Shown piece by piece: positions 1 through 9,675 of a stretch of 64,000 nucleotides of DNA. The DNA is taken from positions 39,164 to 103,163 of the forward strand of contig MU401595.1 of assembly GCA_022579005.1 (NCBI GenBank), written 5' to 3'. Within the stretch, counting starts at the first letter, position 1. Each line of letters starts with the position of its first letter. Below the pieces are notes generated by a model. That model was not told the DNA's origin. It ran no database searches and saw only the letters and a program-made list of their open reading frames with translations. The translations under genes were made by a program, and so were the position numbers. Origin of the DNA: Poronia punctata (taxonomy: Eukaryota > Ascomycota > Sordariomycetes > Xylariales > Xylariaceae).

Positions 1-596
1 AAATTGCGCAAGCAAAAGAATTCAACCAGCAGATGGGCTTTAACAACGAATTCATAGTCCACGACCAAAACGAATTGCCGCTCCCCTTCGCCGACGAGAC
101 GTTCGATGCCTTTTACGAAATCCAGGCGCTCAGCCTCTGCAAAGACCCATCCGCCTTGTTCAAAGAGATATATCGCATATTGAAGCCTGGGTCTAAATTC
201 GCACTAGTCGACTGGGTCAGTCTACCGGCCTACAACCCGGCCGACCCGGTACACGTCTCGTTGATGAGACGGGTGAAGCCACTAATAGGCGCGGTCGGCA
301 CCCCGACGCCGGCAAGTTTCGAGAAGGCTCTCCTAGACGCCGGCTTCGACGTGACGCGGTCCGACAACCCGAGTATTGACGGGTTACAAGCGCCTCTTAT
401 AGACAAGGTTGATATATATTTCCGATCCATCAGGAAATTGATTCACGGACTCGTGAAACTGCACGCGTTGCCACAGCACTTTAGGACTCTGATGGACAGG
501 CTCTGCCTCGACGGGCAGGCCTTTGTCGAGATGGATAATATGCGACTCATCACTACGACATATCGGCTCGTTGCCGAGAAACCTCTCAAGGCTTGA
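1..596 (+). CDS. Sterol 24-C-methyltransferase-like SAM methyltransferase, 5'-truncated by window edge
   Basis: The reading frame is open from base 3 and stops at 594-596, so only the C-terminal part (about 197 residues) is present. The visible part shows the Erg6-type order: an acidic strand, a stretch with LPFADETFDAFYEI (motif II-like), then FKEIYRILKPGSKFALVDW (post-motif III). A C-terminal sterol-methyltransferase-like region follows (VDIYFRSIRKLIHGLV and a final TYRLVAEKP). In Erg6-family enzymes this layout transfers methyl from S-adenosylmethionine to the sterol side chain at C-24. The SAM-binding GxGxG loop must lie upstream of the window. The sequence is quite diverged from canonical Erg6 as I remember it, so the substrate could be another sterol or triterpene. 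No intron is needed in the visible part. Confidence 0.75.
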   Translation, partial: IAQAKEFNQQMGFNNEFIVHDQNELPLPFADETFDAFYEIQALSLCKDPSALFKEIYRILKPGSKFALVDWVSLPAYNPADPVHVSLMRRVKPLIGAVGTPTPASFEKALLDAGFDVTRSDNPSIDGLQAPLIDKVDIYFRSIRKLIHGLVKLHALPQHFRTLMDRLCLDGQAFVEMDNMRLITTTYRLVAEKPLKA

Positions 597-1496
597 TTCC
601 AAACCAATCGGAGCTCGATCCCCAACGGCTAGGCGCGTTCGACCATGTCGGGTGGCCACTCCTCATTTTTACCAAGTCATAAAATTAATATTCGTCGGAT
701 GAAAGATTTTCTGTCGCATAGAAGCGTCTTGACGCTTGTTCTTTTCCCCCCCCACAGGGCATCGGGTAGATGCCGGATGCATGGCGCAATTGAAGCCGGG
801 CAATTCTAAACTTTAGCATGTCTCAAGTTAGTTGATATCCTGACATTAAATATGGTTATTTGTTTTAGACGAGGTTGTGGAGTGAAGAATATCATGTCTT
901 ACTTGCTCCGTGAATAGGATGTTTCACTTCTATACAAGAGAGATACATTGACCATGTGCCTTCCTCATCGTCCCTCTTTGTCTTTTCTTTTCTTTCTCTA
1001 CAAAATAATGAACGGGATGGGGGGAAAAAGCTCGCTGTGTGTGGTAGAGAGAAAAAGGGAAGAAGGCATCGAACTCTAGACAAAATTTATGATCACAAGT
1101 CACTTGTTCTAGATATTACTATTTGCTTTAGTTTTACAGTTCTTTGTTCCCCAGCTTCGAACTCCGGCTGACAATCTGTTTTCAGTCTGGCTAGTCTTTG
1201 TTGCCAAACTCAAGTATATGACCAATTCACAAAGAGACGCCGTTACAATGTTACACGTAAAATGCTATCTCGGCTTGCCCGTTCCTGACTTGGTCGAGAA
1301 GATATCAAGTAGCCGGCCTTGTGATTGTACTGTATACGTTGGCTGCTTGATTGAAAATTATACATAACCTACTACGGATATCGGTGCTGTACGAGCCTTG
1401 AGGAGTAAACCCGACAGGGGTATTTAAATGGTTGTTCCATGATTATAAGGAGGGAATCGATGAACATCAACTGAACCTATATTTTGAGGCGCCACG
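597..1496. other. Intergenic region, no gene seen
   Basis: This spacer lies between the methyltransferase 3' end and the next start. It is AT-rich, with short homopolymers (a C run near 747-755). Short open frames on both strands (892-1083, 956-1171) are low-complexity and match nothing I recognise. Confidence 0.6.
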
Positions 1497-1910
1497 ATGT
1501 CGGAACACGGGGCCGGCCCGGAGACAGACGGGGAAGGACAGGACACAACGGACAATATTCTAGGGAATGAAGATCTAGATGGAAACGACGACGCCGTTGC
1601 CTTTTTCTCCCTGCTAGAGTCTGTCCCCGTCACTACCGGTACACCTAGTCCTACCAGAACACCAATCGACCATCCAGGGGCTCGAATAAACAATCCAGAG
1701 ACCCAAGTAAACAATCCGGAGGGCCGAGTAAAGAAACAAAATGTTAGGAACAACAACAATAACAACAAGAACAGGGGCGACCACAAAAAGCGCATAATGG
1801 ACTGGATCCTCGGCCGCCACGTCACAACAGTAGAAAGGCGTGATGAGGCCGACATGTACGAAACCGAAACCGAAACCGACGACAGGAGGAGGAGGAGGAT
1901 AATAGACCAA

Positions 1911-1945
<35 letters not shown>

Positions 1946-3845
1946 AGAAGAAGAAGAAGAAGAAGAAGAAGAAGAAGAAGAAGAAGAAGAAGAAGAAGAA
2001 GAAGAAGAAGAAGAAGAAGAAGAAGAAGAAGAAGAAGACTTTTACGAAATCGGAGATATCCACGATATATGTCCCGCATGCACGACATCCTACTGTCAAG
2101 CCGTCGATTCTATCCCGTTTAAGAGTATTTTTAAACTCTTATACAATGACGCCCACTCGCAGAGATGGCTCCTAGGAGGGAGATATATACTCCGGGAAGA
2201 AACCGTGGACGAATATCATCATTATCATGCCCACCACGATAACGAAGAAGAAGAGGAAGAGGAGGAGGAAGATATTATTCCTCTCGTGGAAGCGACAAGG
2301 GCGCTTAAGACCCTTGCGCCGAATGTCCCGTTTGCCAAAGTCCGCGCCGGTTGGAGACGGGATGGGAAGGTCGTTACGGTGACGGATGTCGAGCCTGGAG
2401 AGAGGTTGTTCGACGTCTGGTGGACGCTGACGGATGATGAGAGGGAAGGGCTCGCGGAACAGGTGGCGGGGTGTGTGGAGGGTTGGAGGGTCGCTGATCT
2501 GGGTCGGATAGCGAGTTTCACGGGGGGTTCTATTCGTGGACATGGGAATCTTTTTCGTTCTGGGTCTGGGTCTGGATCTCTTGGACCTTTTTCATCGGAT
2601 GGCGGGTTTTGGAGATATATCGAGAAAAGACTACGATTACGAGATGTGGATGAAGATATCATATCTTGTTTACGACAACATATGCCCGCGTCTTCCCCGT
2701 GTGTTTTCACACATGGCGATTTATCGACTTGGAATATTTACGTCAGTGCAGGCGGGGGAAAGAACAAGAACAAGAAGAAGAAGAAGAAGAAGAACAAAGT
2801 AAAATTACTCTCTATATCCGGATTCGAAAACGCCGCGTCATTACCGGTCTGGGCGGAAAGTGTCTCTATGCATTTCTGTTGCTGCGACGAGGATAAGCAG
2901 TGGAAAGCACTTTTGAGCAAACATTTACTTGGAAAACAACAACAAGAACACCATCATCATCATCATCATCATCAGGCGGCGCTTGATTGGTGGGCTTTAT
3001 GGACGGCTTCGGAAGACGGTAATGGGACGGTTACGGAGGATTTGAAAGAGCGTTGCGAGAGATGGAAGGAGACGAAGATTTCTACGAAGCCATTCTTATC
3101 ACCATTGCCATTACGGGAGGGGGGTAATGGTAATGGTAGTGGTAAGAGTGAAATCGACGGGATGATTAGGAAAGCTATCCTTGCCAATAATACAGATGAT
3201 CTCTGGGAGAGAACATCTTCGTTGAGCGATGATACGTGGGGATATAGCGAAGAGGAGGAAGACGAACAAGACGAAGACGAAGACGAAGACGAAGAGGAAG
3301 AGGAAGTAAATCCTCTCGCGAGACGATATGCGGATACGATATTAAATATGCGCGACTTCTTGGAAAGACAACAGATACAGCTACATGAGGGCTTTAACCC
3401 ACTACATCGGAGGAATCGAGAGGACATACCCATCCCGGAAACGATAGCCGAGAAACTCAAGGCAAACGTCAAGGGGTTGCGTCCGTTAAGTCTCCCGACT
3501 TATAATACCCTGTCCGAAAGTGCGCGGAGTATTGGTAGACTTGGCCGAGTGGATGAAGGGGATAAAGATGGGGAGCGGTCTCTGTCATCTATACAAGAAG
3601 CTGAATCATCCGAACAACCTAGTAGAAGGACCTCTATTATCAAGAACAGGTCTAGACCGGGATCGTTATATGCGGCGTTGGCCGCCTCGGCGCGACATGG
3701 GAGGAGCAGGTCAGAGGATCAGCAAACGCAACCGGAAGAAGGGACGGTTGACGGTGGTCAGACGAGGCCGCAGAGCATGTTGCCTGTATCCTCTGGATTG
3801 GGAGATGTTGAGTCTCAGAGTTTGGTAAACGAAATGAAGAAATAG
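1497..3845 (+). CDS. APH-fold (phosphotransferase family) protein with acidic, Lys and His homopolymer inserts; probable pseudokinase
   Basis: Single-exon frame of 782 aa. The middle part follows the fungal aminoglycoside-phosphotransferase (APH/choline-kinase-like) pattern: a gly/arg strand ending ILREE (about residues 225-235), an alpha segment LVEATRALKTLAPNVPFAKV, the phrase VEPGERLFDVWWTLTDDE, then FTHGDLSTWNIYV with the catalytic-loop His406, Asp408 and Asn413. The following strand, where the family normally has a metal-binding Asp in an I-D-W-E context, reads ISGFENA with Gly442 at the Asp position. The N-lobe Lys position also appears to be Arg. Catalysis is therefore doubtful. Inserts include 11 Asp plus 31 Glu (residues 139-180), a Lys/Asn run near 420-437, eight His near 485-492 and a second acidic run near 584-604. 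The tail (about 605-782) looks disordered. Function unknown; a protein-binding pseudokinase role is inference. Confidence 0.7.
1911..2039 (+). repeat. Trinucleotide microsatellite (GAC)11(GAA)31 in coding sequence
   Basis: Eleven perfect GAC codons (1911-1943) run directly into thirty-one perfect GAA codons (1944-2036), followed by one GAC. The tract encodes an Asp/Glu block inside the APH-fold protein. Uniform codon use rather than a GAA/GAG mix indicates slippage expansion. The array stays in frame, so length changes by whole units would keep the gene open. Confidence 0.97.
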
Positions 3846-4175
3846 GTAGGCCGTCAATCATCATGTAGGGGATATAGGTTTTAACCTAAGTTGCGCTGGG
3901 AAATTGTGAAATAAGTTCTACCGTCTTCGCCTGCAAGCATGAATACATTATGATATTTATTCCAAAACAGCGCGATATACTGCAACATCAGCTGATCCAC
4001 TACGATCCGTGACGCCGAGGGGACATTTCAATGTCTCTACCCAAAAAATAAAAATAAAAATAAAAACAAGCAAAATACAACGCAATGAAGGTAGTGTAGA
4101 TGAAACCGTCCCGCCCCCAGCTCTCAGTCCTGTGTAGTCACCAAAAGGCCCACCTCTAGTCCATTTGTCACTCGC
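3846..4175. other. Intergenic region, no gene seen
   Basis: A convergent 3'-3' spacer between the APH-fold gene and the secreted-protein gene. It holds an A/T-rich stretch near 4044-4068 with AAAAATA-type repeats and presumably both 3' untranslated regions. Nothing else is visible. Confidence 0.6.
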
Positions 4176-4742
4176 TCACGAACTCAAAGTAACAGTAAAG
4201 TCGGGCACGCCTTTGTAAACAGTCTCGCTCTGAGAGCCCACAATCTCCTTGACGAAATCCTTGGCCAACCACTCGTGAAAACCGACATCCACCTTACCAG
4301 TCGCGGAATTGGTGTCGTGGAGGAAAATGAGAATCCGATACCGACCCTCGGTTCCAGGCTGCGATGGGTCCTGGCGCATCTGCCATGAGACTGACTCGTC
4401 GTCGCAGGGAATCCTGTCCACGGCGGGGAGCTTTGTCCCCGACGTCTCGTCTGCGTAGTGACAATGCGTGTCGACTTGCCCGTCGATCTGCAGATTGTAG
4501 GAGATGCTATTCCAAAGGTTAGTCATGCTCTATTATATATACCCAGCGGTGACGGTTTCAGCCGCTTGTCCGGATCCGAAATTTCCATGCAGTATCTAGT
4601 AAACGACTTACGATGCACCGTTGCCGCCCGCTTTGGTGTGTGCGTCAAAGCCGTTGATTTTGGCCTGGGTAGTCGATGTCTGACTACGAGGGAGTGCCAC
4701 GGCCCCGAGGGCAAAAGGGGCGAAAAAAGCGAGGTATTTCAT
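4176..4742 (-). CDS. Small secreted AA1-like (AltA1-type) protein, two exons
   Basis: Exon 1 is 4742-4612 and exon 2 is 4506-4176. The donor is GTAAGT, the branch region contains GACTAAC and the acceptor is AATAG. The joined protein is 153 aa. It starts with a clear signal peptide (MKYLAFFAPFALGAVALP), so it should be secreted. The mature part (ISYNLQIDGQ ... DTHCHYADE ... IPCDDESVSWQM ... DFTVTL) resembles the beta-rich AA1-like/Alternaria alternata allergen 1 family of fungal small secreted proteins, with two Cys. Such proteins are often expressed in contact with plants and some act as effectors or allergens; a role here is inference. A TATA-like sequence lies about 130 nt upstream of the start. 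Confidence 0.8.
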
Positions 4743-7327
4743 CTTTGCTTTTTGGTGCTGAAGTGGTAGAGTGATGTATAACACTAGCCCAACTTGACGA
4801 TATGAAGTTATCTTGAAGGCTTGGTATGTCGCTGATGTGTGTGATTTGATAGTAAGTTAGATCGTGAAGACTCTTTATATACGTCTCGCCCTCGTATTAT
4901 GCTTGGGTCTACCCTGCTTATTTGCTGACCTCTTGTCGCACACTCGAACCACGTATTATCCATCCCACACGGGGCTATGGCAATGAAGGCTAGGCCTACC
5001 CTGCCCCGATCTTACTGCCGTATCCGGCTTCAGGACCAACAACATTTTGGTGAAGTCGCCTCGCCTGGCTCTTTTACGAATTCCACCACACACACACACA
5101 CATCTCGGCCGTGGCATGCGGTCAGAACAGCTGTTGAGATCTGAAGATAAATATTCCAAGAGACTGTCAGAGCCTAGAGGTCATCAGCACAGTGACGAAG
5201 GCTATGCGCACCATATGATGTCACCGAGTGCGCAGCTCGATAGAATCATGGTTGGCGACATATTCCGTGTCACGGTTCCATGGTGAAACCCTTCCAACGA
5301 AGCAAGAGATGGCCGGTTTGTATATGTGCATTTTGTCTTGTACGCTTCAACTTTGTCAGACGTATAGGTAAGCATAAGGCCATGCCTCGTGAATCTGCCT
5401 AAACGGTAGGTGGTGCATGGTTTGAAAAACAGACATATACGCTGCGTTACGTGCGCGTTCAGCGTCTGAACCCGGAGAACACGCTTTAGCTGGATGGATG
5501 GTGTGTTGAAACCGTTGGAAAAGGCTCACCGCTACTAGGGACGAAAAAGAAGCAGGTACATCTTAGAATGACTGGCGAGTTTATCTAAAAATAGATTCGA
5601 GGTGTTCTTCGTATTAGGTATTACCTAGTGAATGGAGTTATTAGTGCCATCTAGTTGGTGAATGTAAGGGAGCAAATGGCGGAGATTTGCACGAGAAATG
5701 TACAAGGCGACGACGGAGGTTGGGTGCGTATACTACCATCACCCTTACTACTATTTACTTAGTACAAGAAGCCAAGTAGACTCGACATATTAGAAACTTA
5801 CAATGATAGGTCAATCAAGCTATAAAATTCGAAGGATTTCTAGCTGTCACGGTGACCATGGTTCATTCCGACCGGTGGCTCATAGTCATGTGGATGGTCA
5901 GAGTGAGGGGCTTAGCTGTACTGAAAAACTCGATCCCGCTTCTTGCTACGTTTGGGCAGAATCCAAGGTAACACATCAATATCATGGAAAGCTCGGGATA
6001 GGTACATACCTAAGTACTAAGTAGGTGCTTGTTGGTAAAGTAGGCAGGAGCTACTTAATAACAGGGCAGCTTCGGTGCTGTCGCTTCCACGCAAACACAT
6101 GATACAAAACACCATATGCCGCGTAGGTTAGGTACTTAGAATATGGGACACTTATTAAGGACGTACCGGTAGACAACGCGGCCTCCGGTATTGGCACTTC
6201 TCTTCTAAAGTTTGCTTATACGCGCCGCGGACTTTTGTGATATTCATCACTTTCTTTCCTGGTTCATGATCGTAGCTACAGAGACGAAGTAGGGCGCCTG
6301 GAGCTTCTCCCATCCTGGCAGTCATTTCAGAGTAGTGTAATTAAGTCGGACGAAGGCAAACATGAAGAGTCGAGGCGAATATTATTGGCAGATGGCTCTT
6401 CAGGGAAGGGTTTAGGGTGACTCGTAGACAACGTCCAGCCCCGGTCCTTATCCTACCAGGATTCAGGAGAGCACTAAAGATGCGGTCACGGCCGAGAAGA
6501 AGGTGTAGGTATGTTTCAATAGCCGAACTGGACTCATTTATCGCCCGTTTCTTTCCTCTCTATCCTAATCTAGCGGATGCGGGTGGGGCCGAGTCCGGCC
6601 GACGTTGGTTATTAAGAGAAAGTTGAGAAATCCCAGGTGTCAATATCCGAGACAGCATCTACTTACATCGGCCGTGAACGGGAAGCACTGCTCGAGAATG
6701 CGGAGGAAACGCAGGGGTTTGTTCATAACTTGACACCACGCTGAATGTCCAGCCCCCCGGATTTTCTGGTGTTGGAGCAGCTCGAAAGCGGCATAGCGCT
6801 TCCCCGCAGTGAGCCTAACTCCGGCAGTTGTTTACCACCCCCAGGACCCTAATCCCCTAACCTAGGTTAATTCCCGACTACGAGTACCTATTTGACGCGC
6901 GTCCAGAGCCTGCAGCAGCAACAGAGTACCAATATGCTGGGCTGCCAGAAATGGCAGTGAAGGCTGGCGTTCAAGGCGACGTGATTATCATGTGGAAAAG
7001 TGATATAGGCAGGGAATATGGTATGCCCCGACACGAAGACCATAATGGTCCAGTCATCTATCTTCAGAGCGGTGGGCGGACGGAGCAAGGGTCCATAACG
7101 GGGACCCTATAGCTTTGGGCTCAGCTTTGACCTGGCAATGCATACATAATATTAGCATGCACAGATACATCTGGCCCAGGTATCGATGGACTCCCCCTGG
7201 CTAGAACCCCCGCTGGCCATCCATATAAGGGCAGCCGTGCTTGCGGTAGACATACGAGCTGCCCGTATACTTACCACGTTCTGACCTGATCAAAACACCT
7301 TAGAAGTCCGAGGTAATTCAACCTACA
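4743..7327. other. 2.6-kb intergenic region, no gene seen
   Basis: It contains the promoter of the AA1-like gene on the left, a (CA)n tract near 5089-5104, and scattered TAGGTA/TACCTA motifs. Open frames on both strands (for example 5047-5286, 5803-6024, 6417-6626) are short, lack family resemblance and do not join into a longer frame. I see no tRNA, transposase or reverse-transcriptase remnant. Confidence 0.5.
4871..4882 (-). promoter_or_regulatory. TATA-like element of the AA1-like gene
   Basis: On the minus strand the sequence reads GTATATAAAGAG, about 130 nt upstream of the ATG at 4742. Position and sequence fit a TATA box, which in fungi is commoner at strongly regulated genes such as those for secreted proteins. 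No mapped transcript start supports it. Confidence 0.4.
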
Positions 7328-9061
7328 ATGGCAGAGCGAGATTCGGCCGTCGACTTGGAGACGCAAGACCGCTCTCTCGGCGAGAAAGATGGGAGCAAAC
7401 GAGGAGAAGAACAACTGGACGAAGATGGACTGGACCGTACTTCGTCCGCCGAAAGAACTCTTATTCGGAAACAGGACATGCGCATCATCCCCGTGAGCGC
7501 GTCCATCTACTTCCTCGCCTACCTGGACCGATCCAACATCGGCAACGCCAAGGTGCTCAACTCGTCTACGAAGAATGATATGCAAACGGAGACACACACA
7601 ACCAATTATCAGTTTACCATCGCTTTGATGATCTTCCTCATCGGTTACTTCCTCTTCGAAGTGCCCTCGAACATCCTGCTCAAGAAGTTCCGGCCCTCAA
7701 GATGGCTTGCTTTTCTGATGTTTTCCTGGGGCCTTATTACTATTGGTCTAGGCGGTGTGCGTAGCTACGCACAGATCACGGGCGTGCGCTTTCTCCTAGG
7801 TGCATTCGAAGCGTAAGCCGGTTCACCCTCGAACCTTGTGATGGAGATGTTGCTCGCAAGGTTTCAATTTGGGATAGTCGAAGAATGCGAATCGCTGACC
7901 GGGACCGACGCAGTGGACTATTCCCGGGTCTTGTTTATTACTTGACCTTCTGGGTAAGCACTGGATTTACAATACCCATACGATGCAACATTGCAAGCAG
8001 TCAAAACAACAAAAAGTGGTCTGGGAGCTTACCCCCCCTATTTATGTGTAGTATAAAACAGACGAGCGAAGCATTAGAGTAGCCTTCATCTTGGCTAGTG
8101 CTACTCTAGCAGGCGCATTTGGCGGAGCCATAGCTTACGGCGTGGGCCATCTCAACGGCGTCCGCGGTCTCTCCGGATGGCGCTGGCTGTTTATCCTCGA
8201 GGGCATCCCGTCTGTCCTCTCATCGCTCCTCGTCTGGTTCATCTTGCCAGACTTTCCAGAACGTGCTAAATGGCTATCGGAGAACGAGAAGGACCTCGCG
8301 GCCCGACGTCTACTTGTTGACGGTTCCAAGGGCTCGGACGCTGGAGTCACCTGGGCAGATGCCAAAGCCACGTTGATGGATTGGAGACTATACGGACACT
8401 ATGCCATCTACTTCGCCGTCTCGCTCCCTTTTAACTCCCTGTCGCTCTTCACGCCTTCCATCGTGACGGGGCTGGGGTACAAAGACCTAGAAGCACAGTT
8501 GTTAACCGTGCCTCCTTGGGCTATCGCTTATGGTACGGCCACAACACTCACTAGATATGAATGAATGATGATGGCGGCTAACAGGGAACAGTTGTATCGA
8601 TCCTCGTCGCTTGGTCTGCCGACCACTTCAACGCTCGCGGCCTACACTGTGCGGCAACAGCGGCGGTGGGTGCTGCCGGTTTCCTCGCCTCTGCCCTTCT
8701 CCCCGCAACCGCTTATACGAGACGGTACGGCACTCTGATAGTGGGCACATCGGGCGCCTTTGGATGTATCCCGCCCATGTTGGGGTGGCTCACGTCCAAT
8801 ATATGGAGCACCGGATCTGTCGGGCTCGCCGTCGCTCTCAATGTCAGCATCGGCGCGGGATTGGGCCAGATCCCCGGCGTGTGGATCTACAAGGCCGACG
8901 AGGCTGCGAGGGGATACCCCACCGGTCACGGCGTGAACGCTGCTATGCTCTTCTTCGTTGCTGGAGGCGCGGTGGCCTTGAGGTACTACTACGGCCGGAA
9001 GAATAAGCTCGCGGTGAACGCGGCGGCTGACGGGACGGCCCCTCGGCTGTACGCACTTTGA
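7328..9061 (+). CDS. MFS transporter, anion:cation symporter (Dal5/Tna1-type) family
   Basis: Four exons: 7328-7812, 7914-7953, 8052-8532 and 8592-9061. All phases are consistent and give 491 aa. The N-terminal cytoplasmic tail (about 50 residues, charged) is followed by the ACS-family opening IIPVSASIYFLAYLDRSNIGNAKV and then by GYFLFEVPSNILLKKFRPSRWLA, the loop 2-3 signature of fungal allantoate/nicotinate-type symporters. Exon 2 restores GLFPGLVYYLTFW and exon 3 opens YKTDERSIRVAF, both typical of the family. Twelve membrane segments are expected. The family imports small carboxylates such as allantoate, nicotinate, pantothenate or tartrate with protons; the substrate cannot be read from sequence. 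It lies 0.6 kb upstream of a secreted aromatic esterase on the same strand, which is suggestive of uptake of a released acid but unproven. Confidence 0.88.
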
Positions 9062-9675
9062 GTGCGCTTTTGATAATCTGGATTGCTAGTGAAGCCCATT
9101 TTGTCCTTTCAATATCATAACTTCCAGTGACTTGTACTATCAACACACCCCTCGGGTATACGTATTGGTAACTCGACTGTGTCTGCGCACTCTCGCCAGC
9201 TGCGCTCTGACCTACCTACTGAGTGGGCAAGGAGTATAGTAAAAGACATCCCATGCCCACTATTGGCGATTGCGACTGTAGCCGGCTGGTGAAAACGGCA
9301 AGTAGATAGGTATCGAAGTTTGCAAGTATCGCTCTGGACCTTATCCGACCCCGCATGTAACCAAAAGTCGTACCGCGTGGGTTGCAATGCATTGGATATA
9401 CACGTAGTCGCATATATCCGGATGAGTCGATCTCAAGCCCTTTACAGTATCGTCACGATGAATAAGCACTCATACATTAACAGACCACTATTGGCATGTC
9501 TTTGCCGCCTTTCCATATCTTAGGCTTGTTTGGAGGTGAAGAAGGGTAGGGTATATTATATATATATATATATATATACCAGGCTGATCCCAGATGATAT
9601 CGCTGGCATTACCGTGAGAAACTACCGTACGGTGGCGAGACATGGATATATCAGCGTGAAACGAGACAGTGCAAA
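9062..9675. other. Intergenic region with a TA run, probable promoter of the esterase gene
   Basis: A 0.6-kb spacer. An uninterrupted TA/AT run occupies 9552-9578, about 100 nt upstream of the esterase ATG, where a TATA region would be expected. Otherwise only short non-coding frames are seen. Confidence 0.5.
9552..9578. repeat. TA dinucleotide run
   Basis: An uninterrupted AT/TA stretch of about 27 bases some 100 nt upstream of the tannase ATG. It may serve as an extended TATA region; otherwise a simple repeat. Confidence 0.9.

Noticed and set aside
1614..2099. Minus-strand frames opposite the acidic tract giving long Phe/Leu/Val runs
   Set aside because: They are the complement of the GAC/GAA repeat and exist only because the repeat has no stops in any frame.
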